A stretch of 14,524 nt of DNA from Bacillota bacterium (GCA_017861495.1 JAGFXW010000032.1:1-14524), one strand, 5' to 3'. Positions 1 to 9,961 are shown, numbered from the stretch's first letter. Program-made: numbers and translations. Notes: generated by a model not told the origin, from the letters alone.

Positions 1-1578
1 ACCGAGCGCAAGAAAGTCATGGTGCTTGGTTCTGGGCCAATCCGGATCGGGCAAGGGATTGAATTCGACTATTGTTCGGTTCATTCCGTATGGGCGCTGC
101 GCGAGTTGAACTATGAATCGGTTATTATCAACAACAATCCGGAAACGGTCAGTACCGATTTCGATACTTCGGATCGCTTGTATTTCGAACCGTTAACCGT
201 GGAAGATGTTTTGAACGTGATTGACAAGGAAAAGCCGGAAGGGATTATCGTCCAATTCGGCGGACAGACAGCGATTAATTTGGCTGGTCCGTTGGCGAAG
301 GCCGGCGTTAAAATCATGGGAACCAGTGTGGAAAGCATTGACAGGGCGGAGGATCGGGAAAAATTCGATGCTTTGCTGGAAAAATTGCAAATACCAAGGC
401 CGAAAGGCGCTACCGTTACCAATGCCGCCGATGCCCTTGTTACCGCCAATGCTATCGGTTATCCGGTTGTAGTTCGTCCGTCGTATGTACTTGGCGGCCG
501 GGCTATGGAAATCGTGTATTGCGATGAAGATCTGGATAATTACATGAAATACGCTGTAAAAGCTTCACAGGAACATCCTGTGTTGATTGACCGGTATATG
601 CAGGGAACGGAAGTGGAAGTGGATGCCATTTCTGACGGTATCGATGTATTGATGCCGGGAATTATGGAGCATATCGAGCGGGCCGGTGTTCACTCTGGGG
701 ACAGCATTGCCGTGTATCCGCCGCGAACGCTCAGCAGCAAAGTCATTGATACAATTGTGGATTACACGACGCGGTTGGCTCTTGATCTGCAGGTTAGAGG
801 AGTTATCAATATCCAATATGTTATCTTTAATGACGAGGTCTATGTTATTGAAGTAAACCCTCGTTCCAGTCGGACGATCCCGTTCCTCAGCAAGATCACC
901 AATGTTCCGATGGTGAATGTGGCAACCAAAGCAGCAATGGGCATATCTTTGCGTGAGCAAGGGTATGGTTCCGGTCTTCTGAAGCCGCCATCCTATACCG
1001 CTGTCAAGGTACCGGTATTCTCCTTTGCCAAAATGCAGCAAGTAGACATTACACTGGGGCCGGAAATGAAATCGACAGGCGAAGTCATGGGTATTGACTA
1101 CCATTATGCGCGGGCGTTGTTTAAGGGTATTACCGCTGCAGGCATGAATATCCCTGAAAACGGCACGGTGTTGATTACGGTGGCGGATAAAGACAAGAAA
1201 GAAGCCGCAGATGTTGCCCTGGGTTTTCAGGAAATGGGCTTCCGGGTTGTTGCCACCAGTGGTACCGCCCAGTTGCTGAATTTACTGGGAATAAAAGTAG
1301 AGACAGTCAGCAAGGTTAGCGAAAGTCATCCGCATATCATTGATATGATTAAGGATGGCAATATCAATATTGTTATCAACACGCTTAGCCATGGCCGCGA
1401 ACCGGAGCGGGATGGGTTTAAAATTCGTCGTGCGACCGTTGAAAATGGCATCCCTTGCCTTACGTCGATGGACACTGCCCGTGAAATTATGCGGGTTCTC
1501 AAAGCAGTTCATGACCGGCGGTTGGTTTATGCGTTGGCATTGCAGGATTATGTAGGCAGCGCGTATGATTTAGCATAA
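1..1578 (+). CDS. carB: Carbamoyl-phosphate synthase large subunit, C-terminal half (5' end outside window)
   Basis: This is the second half of the large subunit that makes carbamoyl phosphate from bicarbonate, ammonia and two ATP for pyrimidine and arginine synthesis. The reading frame is open from base 1, so the gene starts upstream; 525 residues are visible. Counting from the first codon, the pre-ATP-grasp segment with [16 protein letters not shown] is near residue 9. The second ATP-grasp domain carries [15 protein letters not shown] (about 159-173) and the metal/ATP motif [11 protein letters not shown] (about 282-292). The last ~130 residues form the MGS-like allosteric domain, with a TSGT phosphate-site motif (about 419-422) and VINT (about 458-461). 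This is the half that phosphorylates carbamate, plus the regulatory domain. No frameshift is seen. It belongs to the same operon as pyrF and pyrE, but is separated from pyrF by 158 bases. The identity is very secure from family-wide motifs. Confidence 0.97.
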   Translation, partial: TERKKVMVLGSGPIRIGQGIEFDYCSVHSVWALRELNYESVIINNNPETVSTDFDTSDRLYFEPLTVEDVLNVIDKEKPEGIIVQFGGQTAINLAGPLAKAGVKIMGTSVESIDRAEDREKFDALLEKLQIPRPKGATVTNAADALVTANAIGYPVVVRPSYVLGGRAMEIVYCDEDLDNYMKYAVKASQEHPVLIDRYMQGTEVEVDAISDGIDVLMPGIMEHIERAGVHSGDSIAVYPPRTLSSKVIDTIVDYTTRLALDLQVRGVINIQYVIFNDEVYVIEVNPRSSRTIPFLSKITNVPMVNVATKAAMGISLREQGYGSGLLKPPSYTAVKVPVFSFAKMQQVDITLGPEMKSTGEVMGIDYHYARALFKGITAAGMNIPENGTVLITVADKDKKEAADVALGFQEMGFRVVATSGTAQLLNLLGIKVETVSKVSESHPHIIDMIKDGNINIVINTLSHGREPERDGFKIRRATVENGIPCLTSMDTAREIMRVLKAVHDRRLVYALALQDYVGSAYDLA

Positions 1579-1620
1579 CCATAAAATAATAGATGTATCT
1601 GTTCTAAACAGGAATAGAAG

Positions 1621-1650
1621 ATTTGGATGGAACCTAGGCTCCATCCAAAT
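1621..1650 (+). promoter_or_regulatory. Hairpin 1 in the carB-pyrF gap
   Basis: An 11-bp perfect inverted repeat (1621-1631 with 1640-1650) encloses an 8-base loop containing the palindrome CCTAGG. It is followed by TCAACTAT, not a T-run, so it is not a normal intrinsic terminator. It could be an mRNA-stabilising or processing hairpin, or part of an attenuator with the second hairpin at 1676-1695. I see no PyrR-type binding loop that I can recognise. The structure is certain; the role is unknown. Confidence 0.5.
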
Positions 1651-1675
1651 TCAACTATCGGTTGTCGTTTGTTAT

Positions 1676-1697
1676 AACTCGGCGAAAGCCGGGTTTT
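1676..1697 (+). terminator. Terminator- or attenuator-like hairpin 40 bases before pyrF
   Basis: An 8-bp stem (1676-1683 with 1688-1695, one T-G wobble) is capped by a GAAA tetraloop. Two T of the stem and two more give a short TTTT run. It resembles a weak intrinsic terminator placed inside the operon, upstream of the pyrF ribosome binding site. It could tune pyrF-pyrE expression relative to carB. The weak box TTCAAC-17-TATAAC (1650-1678) lies just before it and could be an internal promoter, but the -35 match is only 3 of 6. Confidence 0.45.
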
Positions 1698-1736
1698 CTA
1701 ATGGAAGGACGGACGAAAGTAGGGAGGGACACTATA

Positions 1737-2459
1737 ATGGATGCAAACAAACGGTTGATTGTTGCGTTAGATATGCCGAATATGGAGGCCGTAAAGAAAC
1801 TGGTAACTGAGTTAGGCGATGCAGTCCAGTTTTACAAAGTCGGGATGGAATTATTTTATGGCTGTGGCAGTGAAGCGGTTCGTTATTTGCGTGGTATCGG
1901 TAAAGAAATATTTTGTGATTTGAAATTACAGGATATCCCTAACACTGTCGCCCACGGGGCTGGAATGCTTACCCATTTGGGGGCTTCCATGCTGACGATC
2001 CATGCGATCGGCGGTGAGGCGATGATGCGGGCTGCCGCCGAAGAAGTTGCGAAAACAGCGGCGGAAATTGGGGTTGTCCGGCCCAAAATGTTGGCAGTTA
2101 CCGTTTTAACCAGCATGAACGAAGAAGAATGGTCTAAGTTGCGTTACAGCGTATCCATATCGGAGCAGGTGCTGAATTTGGCGAAACTGGCGCGGGAAGC
2201 CGGCATGGACGGAGTTGTTGCTTCGCCCCAGGAGGCGGCTATGATTCGGGCGGCTTGCGGGGAAGATTTTTTGATTGTAACCCCCGGTATCCGTCCGCAA
2301 AATGCTGCATTGGATGATCAAAGCCGGGTTTCATCTCCTGGACAGGCTTTGCAGGCGGGAGCCAGTTATTTGGTTGTTGGCAGACCGATTACGAAAGCAG
2401 AGAATCCATTGTTGGCGGCCAAAAAAATTATAGCGGAGATGGAGGGTGTAACGAAATGA
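1737..2459 (+). CDS. pyrF: Orotidine 5'-phosphate decarboxylase
   Basis: This cytoplasmic TIM-barrel enzyme decarboxylates OMP to UMP, the last step of de novo pyrimidine synthesis. The protein has 240 residues, normal for the bacterial family. It shows the N-terminal VALD strand (Asp12), Lys34, and the catalytic D-x-K-x-x-D array in DLKLQD (Asp61, Lys63, Asp66). The phosphate-gripping parts GIRPQ and VVGRPIT are near the C-terminus. ATG at 1737 is chosen because GGGAGG (1722-1727) sits at good spacing. The frame is open upstream to a TTG at 1662, but that start would run through the hairpin at 1676-1695 and lacks a ribosome site. The stop overlaps the pyrE start in ATGA, which implies translational coupling. 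Very secure identification. Confidence 0.97.
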   Translation: MDANKRLIVALDMPNMEAVKKLVTELGDAVQFYKVGMELFYGCGSEAVRYLRGIGKEIFCDLKLQDIPNTVAHGAGMLTHLGASMLTIHAIGGEAMMRAAAEEVAKTAAEIGVVRPKMLAVTVLTSMNEEEWSKLRYSVSISEQVLNLAKLAREAGMDGVVASPQEAAMIRAACGEDFLIVTPGIRPQNAALDDQSRVSSPGQALQAGASYLVVGRPITKAENPLLAAKKIIAEMEGVTK

Positions 2460-3037
2460 ATGAAGCGGAAGTAAAGGACATATTTTTAAAAACCGGTGCT
2501 ATCTTGGAAGGCCACTTTTTGTTGACTTCCGGGCTGCACAGTCCGATGTATGTGGAAAAATTTCAGGTGTTGCAGCACCCGCAGCATACGGCTGCCATGT
2601 GTGCCGCGTTGGCTGAGAAATTCCGGGATGAAAAGATTGATGTTGTTGTCGGTCCGGTGACCGGTGGCATCTTACTGGCGCATGAGGTGGGTAAAAATTT
2701 AGGCACCAGAGCAATTTTTACCGAACGGGTGGACGGTGTTATGACCTTGCGCCGGGGGTTTGTCATTGAACCGGGCGAACGGGTTTTGATTGTCGAAGAT
2801 ATCATCACCACCGGAGGGTCGGTTTGTGAGGTGCTGGATGTCGTTCGGGCCAGCGGCGGCGTCCCTGTGGCAGTCGGTTTCCTTGTTGATCGCAGTGGTG
2901 GCAAGGTTTCTTTTGGCGAGGTTCCGCATCAAGCGCTGATGACGCTTACGGTTCCTGCTTATGCGCCGGATCAATGTCCGTTGTGCGCCCAAGGAGTGCC
3001 TTTGACCAAACGGGGTAGTACAGGAAAGAAAAGCTAA
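2456..3037 (+). CDS. pyrE: Orotate phosphoribosyltransferase
   Basis: The enzyme joins orotate to PRPP to give OMP, the substrate of the preceding pyrF product. The protein has 193 residues. It contains GHFLLTSGLHS near the N-terminus (about 19-29), GPVTGGI in the middle (66-72), and the PRPP-binding motif VLIVEDIITTGGS at 110-122. The C-terminal CPLC (Cys174, Cys177) followed by GVPLTKRGS resembles one OPRT subgroup found in Firmicutes and Thermus-type bacteria, and could bind metal; that last point is inference. The ATG lies within the pyrF stop (4-base overlap), so the pair is translationally coupled. No clear terminator follows before the tRNA-Trp promoter at 3048. Confidence 0.96.
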   Translation: MNEAEVKDIFLKTGAILEGHFLLTSGLHSPMYVEKFQVLQHPQHTAAMCAALAEKFRDEKIDVVVGPVTGGILLAHEVGKNLGTRAIFTERVDGVMTLRRGFVIEPGERVLIVEDIITTGGSVCEVLDVVRASGGVPVAVGFLVDRSGGKVSFGEVPHQALMTLTVPAYAPDQCPLCAQGVPLTKRGSTGKKS

Positions 3038-3047
3038 AAATATACTA

Positions 3048-3076
3048 TTGTCATTCTACGGCATATATGGTAAAAT
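3048..3076 (+). promoter_or_regulatory. Sigma-A type promoter for tRNA-Trp
   Basis: TTGTCA (3048-3053), a 17-base spacer and TAAAAT (3071-3076) match the housekeeping consensus at 5/6 and 5/6 positions. Start of transcription would be near 3083, about 14 bases before the mature tRNA. It gives the tRNA an independent supply even though it follows the pyr operon. Confidence 0.75.
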
Positions 3077-3096
3077 AACTTTCGTACGTTACGTAT

Positions 3097-3172
3097 AGGG
3101 GTATAGCTCAATTGGTAGAGTAGCGGTCTCCAAAACCGTTGGTTGAGGGTTCAAGTCCTTCTGCCCCTGCCA
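3097..3172 (+). tRNA. tRNA-Trp (anticodon CCA)
   Basis: A 76-base cloverleaf. The acceptor AGGGGTA pairs with TGCCCCT (one T-G), then discriminator G and an encoded CCA. The anticodon loop CTCCAAA is closed by a 5-bp stem, with anticodon CCA at 3130-3132. The T arm has GGTTCAAGT. The A1 start and G73 discriminator resemble tRNA-Trp of other Firmicutes. Confidence 0.97.
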
Positions 3173-3184
3173 AAACACGCAAGG

Positions 3185-3214
3185 AGATCTCTCGTCTTGG
3201 GAGATCTTTTTTTT
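3185..3214 (+). terminator. Intrinsic terminator after tRNA-Trp
   Basis: A 9-bp stem (3185-3193 with 3199-3207, one T-G pair) has a 5-base loop and is followed directly by eight T (3207-3214). It is a textbook factor-independent terminator. It lies only 25 bases before the next start codon at 3240, so the downstream gene has no room for its own promoter after it. Confidence 0.9.
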
Positions 3215-3239
3215 ATGCAATATTAGTATTGGAGGTATC

Positions 3240-3908
3240 ATGGAAGAGTTAGAAAAGCAAATTCGGGAATGGGCATATTTAGCCGCGCTGCCGGAGACGC
3301 TGGCAGGCTTTACACTAATTCGTGAAATGGAGAACGACAAAACGTTGTTTCGCATTTTCACCTATGCAAATTCTGAGCGGCATTTGTTTTTTTCGGTTGT
3401 TTATGATCCGGCTACGGTCGATTTTCTTTCCAAAGTGACGATTGGTTTGAACGAATATTACGACATCAACTTCATTGCCTCCGATTTACCTGCGTTAGAA
3501 ACGATTTTGAACAGTAAAATGGAAACATTATTGACGACATTAAACTGGTTTGATCCGAAACGGCTCGGCAGTATTTTCCATGAGAAAAAGATCCTCGAAT
3601 GGCCATATGGAAAGCAGCTCCCGGAAGAAATTGCCGGGTTTCAACTGTATATACGGCCTGGCGCGCCGATAAAAATACTGAATGGTTCGTTTGTTGTTAT
3701 TGATTATAGCGATTTTGCAACAGAAAGCAATTTAGTTATCTGTTACAATGTGTTTCGTGACGATTTTTACGGGGAGATGCGCTTGCGCCGTTTGCCGCAG
3801 ATGTCAGGACTTTTTGACGCAAAAACCCTGCCAGAACTGGCTGAACGGTTGGAAACCAATCTTGTTTCTGTATTGGAAGACATGCGGCTGCAATTAAACG
3901 CCGGGTAA
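3240..3908 (+). CDS. Hypothetical protein with two tandem copies of one domain
   Basis: I do not recognise this 222-residue protein. It has no signal peptide, membrane segment or obvious catalytic motif, and looks soluble and alpha/beta. It contains an internal duplication. EW-x-Y...LPE..AGF occurs at residues 10-24 and again at 120-134, exactly 110 apart. Each copy ends in a helix with LPxL near its start (83-86 and 197-200), followed by regularly spaced leucines. Each unit is about 95 residues, joined by a linker at roughly 103-118 (NWFDPKRLG...). The start is supported by GGAGG at 3231-3235, slightly close to the ATG. thiD follows after 28 bases with no terminator, so the two are probably co-transcribed. 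The upstream terminator at 3185-3214 suggests expression by read-through or from a promoter further upstream. The function is unknown. Confidence 0.8.
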   Translation: MEELEKQIREWAYLAALPETLAGFTLIREMENDKTLFRIFTYANSERHLFFSVVYDPATVDFLSKVTIGLNEYYDINFIASDLPALETILNSKMETLLTTLNWFDPKRLGSIFHEKKILEWPYGKQLPEEIAGFQLYIRPGAPIKILNGSFVVIDYSDFATESNLVICYNVFRDDFYGEMRLRRLPQMSGLFDAKTLPELAERLETNLVSVLEDMRLQLNAG

Positions 3909-3936
3909 AAAACGATGAAAACGAGGGGGATTTGAA

Positions 3937-4737
3937 ATGAAAACTGCGTTGACAATAGCCGGCTCCGATTCTTGCGGCGGGGCGGGAATACAAGCGGATT
4001 TAAAAACATTTTCCGCGCTTGGCGTATATGGAATGAGCGCTATTACTGCGATCACGGCGCAAAATACTTGTGGTGTTACCAATATTCGTGATCTGGATGA
4101 GGAGATTATTCGTGACCAAATCCGGGCCGTTTGCTCCGACATTCAGGTGGATGCGGTGAAAATTGGGATGCTGTCGAATGAAACGATCATTAAAACAGTT
4201 GCCGGGGAATTAAAGAAAACGGATATCGCGAACATTGTTGTCGATCCGGTGATGATTTCGAAGAGCGGCAGTCATTTATTAAAACCGGAAGCAATCGGCG
4301 CGTTGAAAGAAATATTGTTTCCACTGGCCAAAGTGGTTACGCCGAATTTGCTGGAAGCCGCTGAGATTATTGGCGAACCGGTAAACAATAAAGCGGATAT
4401 GGAAAAAGCGGCTGTCAAGATCAAAGCAATGGGCCCGCAGTATGTGGTTGTTAAAGGCGGCCATTTACCGGGTGATGCATGTGACCTGTTATATGACGGG
4501 CGGGATTTTCTTGCTTTTGAAAACAAGCGTATTGATACGCCGCATACGCATGGAACCGGTTGTACTTTTTCGTCGGCGATTGCCGCCGGACTGGCAAAAG
4601 GAATGACGATAACCGATGCTGTACGGGCGGCTAAGGAATTTGTGACGATGGCGATTGAACATTCCTTCCCGTTGGGACATGGGGTCGGCCCAACGCACCA
4701 TTTTTATGCATTGTACAGTAAAGCAGGCCTTGCTTGA
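3937..4737 (+). CDS. thiD: Hydroxymethylpyrimidine (phosphate) kinase
   Basis: This ribokinase-fold enzyme phosphorylates hydroxymethylpyrimidine and its monophosphate to the pyrophosphate used in thiamine synthesis; some family members also act on pyridoxine-type substrates. The protein has 266 residues, the normal length. It begins with the substrate loop [19 protein letters not shown] (7-25), carries AQNT (41-44) typical of ThiD, and TPNLLEAA (135-142). It ends with the anion-hole and catalytic motif [16 protein letters not shown] (205-220, Cys209), then the ThiD-type tail [10 protein letters not shown]. The ATG follows GAGGGGGA (3923-3930). It is probably in one transcript with the duplicated-domain gene just upstream. 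No other thiamine gene is in the window, so a salvage role or a thi gene set elsewhere are both possible. Confidence 0.93.
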   Translation: MKTALTIAGSDSCGGAGIQADLKTFSALGVYGMSAITAITAQNTCGVTNIRDLDEEIIRDQIRAVCSDIQVDAVKIGMLSNETIIKTVAGELKKTDIANIVVDPVMISKSGSHLLKPEAIGALKEILFPLAKVVTPNLLEAAEIIGEPVNNKADMEKAAVKIKAMGPQYVVVKGGHLPGDACDLLYDGRDFLAFENKRIDTPHTHGTGCTFSSAIAAGLAKGMTITDAVRAAKEFVTMAIEHSFPLGHGVGPTHHFYALYSKAGLA

Positions 4738-4796
4738 AAATGTCCTAAAGGAATAATTTTTTGTTAAAGAATAGTGAATGAGAGCGAAAAAGAATA

Positions 4797-4825
4797 TTGA
4801 CAGAAGGGTCTATTTCGATTATACT
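4797..4825 (+). promoter_or_regulatory. Strong sigma-A promoter for tRNA-Asp and tRNA-Phe
   Basis: A perfect TTGACA (4797-4802) is followed by a 17-base spacer and TATACT (4820-4825, 5/6). Transcription would start near 4832, about 14 bases before tRNA-Asp, the same layout as for tRNA-Trp. Such near-consensus boxes are usual for stable-RNA genes. Confidence 0.88.
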
Positions 4826-4845
4826 AAATAAGCGATTTGATTTAC

Positions 4846-4922
4846 GGCCCTGTGGTGTAGCGGTCTAACATGCCGCCCTGTCACGGCGGAGATCGTCGGT
4901 TCAAATCCGATCAGGGTCGCCA
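4846..4922 (+). tRNA. tRNA-Asp (anticodon GTC)
   Basis: A 77-base cloverleaf. The acceptor GGCCCTG pairs with CAGGGTC (one G-T), then discriminator G and an encoded CCA. A CCGCC/GGCGG anticodon stem holds the loop CTGTCAC, with anticodon GTC at 4880-4882. The T arm contains GGTTCAAAT. Only seven bases separate it from tRNA-Phe, so both come from one transcript. Confidence 0.97.
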
Positions 4923-4929
4923 TTTATTT

Positions 4930-5005
<76 letters not shown>

Positions 5006-5059
5006 TGTTCAATCATAACAAGTTTGTTGGACAAATTTGTGAATATACGAATTGTTGTT

Positions 5060-5105
5060 AAAGCATTTTGATTTCGATTATGAAATTGAAATGCTTTTTA
5101 TTTTT
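5060..5105 (+). terminator. Long-stem intrinsic terminator of the tRNA-Asp/Phe unit
   Basis: About 17 pairs form between 5060-5076 and 5081-5097, including three G-T wobbles, with a 4-base ATTA loop. TTTTTATTTTT then follows (5095-5105, overlapping the stem end). The stem is AT-rich but long. It lies 55 bases after tRNA-Phe and isolates it from the chaperone genes. Confidence 0.85.
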
Positions 5106-5166
5106 GTCAGAATGGATACTGGCAAAAAAAATAGTAACAAATCAACGAAAAAAGTGCAAAGACCTA

Positions 5167-5195
5167 TTGCAAATCCTGAGTGGTGTTATTACAAT
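5167..5195 (+). promoter_or_regulatory. Probable sigma-A promoter for the J-protein/clpB unit
   Basis: TTGCAA (5167-5172), a 17-base spacer and TACAAT (5190-5195) match consensus at 4/6 and 5/6. The start of transcription would be near 5202, giving an untranslated leader of about 65 bases. A GTCAAA direct repeat lies immediately downstream (5210-5224). Confidence 0.6.
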
Positions 5196-5209
5196 GAAAG
5201 TGTAGGAAA

Positions 5210-5224
5210 AGTCAAAAAGTCAAA
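5210..5224 (+). promoter_or_regulatory. CtsR-like direct repeat just downstream of the promoter
   Basis: Two copies of AGTCAAA (5210-5216 and 5218-5224) stand in direct orientation with an 8-base period. The known CtsR heat-shock operator is RGTCAAA-NAN-RGTCAAA, with a 10-base period. The half-sites match perfectly but the spacing is two bases short, so this is either a variant box, a relic, or chance in an A-rich leader. The position, at about +9 to +23 and ahead of clpB, is what a repressor site would need. Confidence 0.35.
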
Positions 5225-5266
5225 CAAGGAAAAAGAGAATAAAGCGAAAAGAGGTGAATTACTGCT

Positions 5267-6253
5267 GTGCAATACATTGATTACTACGAAACGTTAGGCG
5301 TTGGCAAAACGGCTACGGAAAAAGAAATAAAACAAGCTTACCGGAACTTGGCCCGCAAATACCACCCGGATGTCTATCAAGGCGATGCGAAGAAGGCGGC
5401 GGAAGAAAAGTTCAAACTAATCAATGAAGCGTATGAAGTGTTGAAGGATCCGGAAAAACGCAAAAAATACGATCAGTTGGGCATGAATTGGCAGGCCGGG
5501 CAGGATTTTGAACCACAGCAGGGTTGGCAAAGTTATGGTTATCATACGGCCGGTAGTAGTGATCCTCGCTTTAGCGATTTCTTTTCTTCGATATTTGGAG
5601 AAGATTTTTTTAACGCCAGCGTACGGGGGGGCGGACGTCAGACCCACCGAATGACCGGGGAGAATGTGGACGCGGAGATCAGCTTGACGATCAGGGAACT
5701 GGTGCAAGGCGGACAAAAAGAACTCCGTCTAAGCATGCCGCAAGTTTGTGCTGCCTGTGGCGGGGAACGGTATACACAGCGCGGAGTTTGCCGTGCCTGC
5801 GGCGGTATGGGTACCACGGAGGAAATTAAAACGATTGCTGTCACGATTCCGCCCCATTTATATGAAGGAGCGGTTGTCCGCCTGAAAGGGTTGGGCGGCA
5901 AGGGCTTCGGCGGCGGGGCGGCAGGCGATTTGCTGCTGCATATCAAAGCGGCCAAGGATAAGGAATGGCAGGTTGTTGACCAGGTCAATCTGGAAACGGA
6001 AGTAACGATTTACCCGGAACAAGCTGTTGTGGGTGACAATATCACCGTGTCCGTACCGACCGGTAGCGTGAAAGTTACTGTGCAACCGGGTATTCACTCC
6101 GGCCAAATCCTGCGGTTGCGCGGGAAAGGATTAAAAGGGCCGCAGGGTGTACAAGGCGATGTCCTGTTAAAAATCCGGGTTGACGTCCCGAAAAATCTTA
6201 CGGCGGAAGAAGTGGAATTATACCGGCGGTTAGCCGCTTTGCGGAAGCATTGA
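5267..6253 (+). CDS. J-domain co-chaperone (CbpA/DnaJ-like) with one reduced zinc centre
   Basis: This cytoplasmic Hsp40 would stimulate DnaK ATPase and deliver substrates. The protein has 328 residues. The J domain spans 4-72 with HPD at 33-35. A glycine- and aromatic-rich linker with DFFSSIFG follows (about 75-130). Beta-domain I then has a very short zinc segment of two CxxCGG motifs (Cys161/164 and Cys175/178), where classical DnaJ has four CxxCxGxG motifs over about 70 residues. The C-terminal substrate-binding domains contain [16 protein letters not shown] and [11 protein letters not shown] strands (about 201-312). GTG at 5267 is the start, with GAGGTGA at 5251-5257; the J domain begins at once after it. 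clpB follows 63 bases later with no terminator, so both are likely in one operon serving disaggregation. No dnaK or grpE is in the window. It is intermediate between DnaJ and CbpA types, so no firm symbol is given. Confidence 0.92.
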   Translation: MQYIDYYETLGVGKTATEKEIKQAYRNLARKYHPDVYQGDAKKAAEEKFKLINEAYEVLKDPEKRKKYDQLGMNWQAGQDFEPQQGWQSYGYHTAGSSDPRFSDFFSSIFGEDFFNASVRGGGRQTHRMTGENVDAEISLTIRELVQGGQKELRLSMPQVCAACGGERYTQRGVCRACGGMGTTEEIKTIAVTIPPHLYEGAVVRLKGLGGKGFGGGAAGDLLLHIKAAKDKEWQVVDQVNLETEVTIYPEQAVVGDNITVSVPTGSVKVTVQPGIHSGQILRLRGKGLKGPQGVQGDVLLKIRVDVPKNLTAEEVELYRRLAALRKH

Positions 6254-6316
6254 TCGCAGTATGAAAATAGCCGTTGACCGATGCCGGTAACGGAGCCATA
6301 GTAAGGAGGCAGAAAT

Positions 6317-8908
<2,592 letters not shown>

Positions 8909-8917
8909 GGAGATTGA

Positions 8918-8956
8918 AACACAGCAACCGGGAGATTTTCTCCCGGTTGCTGTGTT
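8918..8956. terminator. 18-bp perfect hairpin between convergent clpB and hydrolase genes
   Basis: 8918-8935 and 8939-8956 are perfect reverse complements with a TTT loop. The hairpin lies 9 bases past the clpB stop and 12 bases past the hydrolase stop on the other strand. Neither side has a long T-run (TTCTG on +, TTTCAATCT on -), so it is not a textbook terminator. Its strength and place still suggest bidirectional termination or 3'-end protection. Confidence 0.7.
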
Positions 8957-8968
8957 CTGTGAAGCAGA

Positions 8969-9961
8969 TCATTTCGCGATGGGTAGGGGCTGTTTGGCGG
9001 TCGCATTGTGCAAAAATCGATGGATGGCTTGCTGATAGTCTTCTCTCGCCTCGAAAATAGCCATCCCATGGCCTACGCCGGGAAATGTATGGATTTCACG
9101 GTAGCCTTTAGTGGCGGTATAGAGTTTTCGGCACATCGAAACCGGAACCAGACGGTCTGCTTCGCCATGCAGGTATAAAACCGGAGTGGTGGCAGTAGTT
9201 ACAGAATGGACGGGGGATACATAGGAATACAGGAACCCGGATTGCACATAGGCAGCAGCGCTGGAATAGTGTAATAAAAGGGCGGTCCAAATCGGGCCGG
9301 CCGGTATGGTTGCATCGATCTGCTGACCTAACAGATCTTCTAAATCAGAGTAGGCGCTGTCGGCAATATAAAAGGCTGCTTTTTTCGTTGTTTCGTTCAT
9401 TTCTGCGTGCGACAGAGCGGTTGCCGCTCCCATGGAAACGCCGTGTACGCCGATGATGCCTCCGGGATGCTGCTGTTGAAGCCAATCGATCCATTGGTCG
9501 AGATCTGTTTTTTCATAATAACCCCAGGATGACGAAGAACCGCCGCTGTCGCCATGGGCGCGCGCATCGTACAGCAAGACATTGTAGCCTTCATTTTGGT
9601 ATATGTCGGCATACCATAATCCAACCAAGCGGCTACCGGTGATTCCGTGCAGAAAAAGGATGGTTTTATTGGTAGGAATCGGGTTTGGCAGATAAGTTCC
9701 CTGCAACGTATAGCCGTTGCGGGACTGGATGCTGACTTCCTGCCAGTTATGCATCCGAACGCCCGTTTCCAAGTCGTTTTTCAGGGAATTAAACCGTTCC
9801 AGGCCGACGCGTGTATTGGATACGCAAAACTCATTGTAAAAGAGGGTTCCGGCAAACAGTCCCGCGGTATTGATGCAAAGCAGAAAAAGGAAGGCCAAGA
9901 TCAGGATGGTACGCCGATAGATGCGGCGCCTGTGTCGTTTTAAGTCATGATCAGCAGGCAT
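8969..9961 (-). CDS. Membrane-anchored alpha/beta hydrolase
   Basis: A serine hydrolase of the alpha/beta-hydrolase fold, 330 residues. A basic N-terminus (KRHRRRIYRR) leads into one hydrophobic segment (about 18-40), which should anchor it with the enzyme domain outside the cytoplasm; I see no clear lipobox or cleavage site. The fold shows the oxyanion region LHGITGS (104-110), the nucleophile elbow GVSMG (174-178, Ser176), an acid in HGEADRLVP (Asp269) and the catalytic histidine in GVGHGMA (His298). The triad is complete. It resembles the extended esterase/peptidase-like hydrolases often labelled YqkD or BAAT-like; the substrate is unknown. The ATG at 9961 is preceded by GGAGG (9971-9975) on the minus strand, and a TATAAT box lies at 9986-9991 without a clear -35. 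It is a single-gene unit, convergent with clpB. Confidence 0.88.
   Translation of the reverse strand: MPADHDLKRHRRRIYRRTILILAFLFLLCINTAGLFAGTLFYNEFCVSNTRVGLERFNSLKNDLETGVRMHNWQEVSIQSRNGYTLQGTYLPNPIPTNKTILFLHGITGSRLVGLWYADIYQNEGYNVLLYDARAHGDSGGSSSSWGYYEKTDLDQWIDWLQQQHPGGIIGVHGVSMGAATALSHAEMNETTKKAAFYIADSAYSDLEDLLGQQIDATIPAGPIWTALLLHYSSAAAYVQSGFLYSYVSPVHSVTTATTPVLYLHGEADRLVPVSMCRKLYTATKGYREIHTFPGVGHGMAIFEAREDYQQAIHRFLHNATAKQPLPIAK

Noticed and set aside
1662..1736. N-terminal extension of pyrF from TTG at 1662
   Set aside because: It would add 25 residues not found in the family, has no ribosome site, and runs through the hairpin at 1676-1695. ATG 1737 has a good GGGAGG.
5112..5297. Small basic ORF of about 61 codons starting at 5112 and crossing into the J-protein gene
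   Set aside because: No ribosome site, begins right after the tRNA terminator and upstream of the likely promoter, overlaps the J-protein start, and its lysine/asparagine content is what an A-rich leader gives by chance.
6274..6302. TTGACC-17-CATAGT as an internal promoter before clpB
   Set aside because: The -10 match is weak and the start of transcription would fall on or past the AGGAGG ribosome site of clpB, leaving no usable leader.
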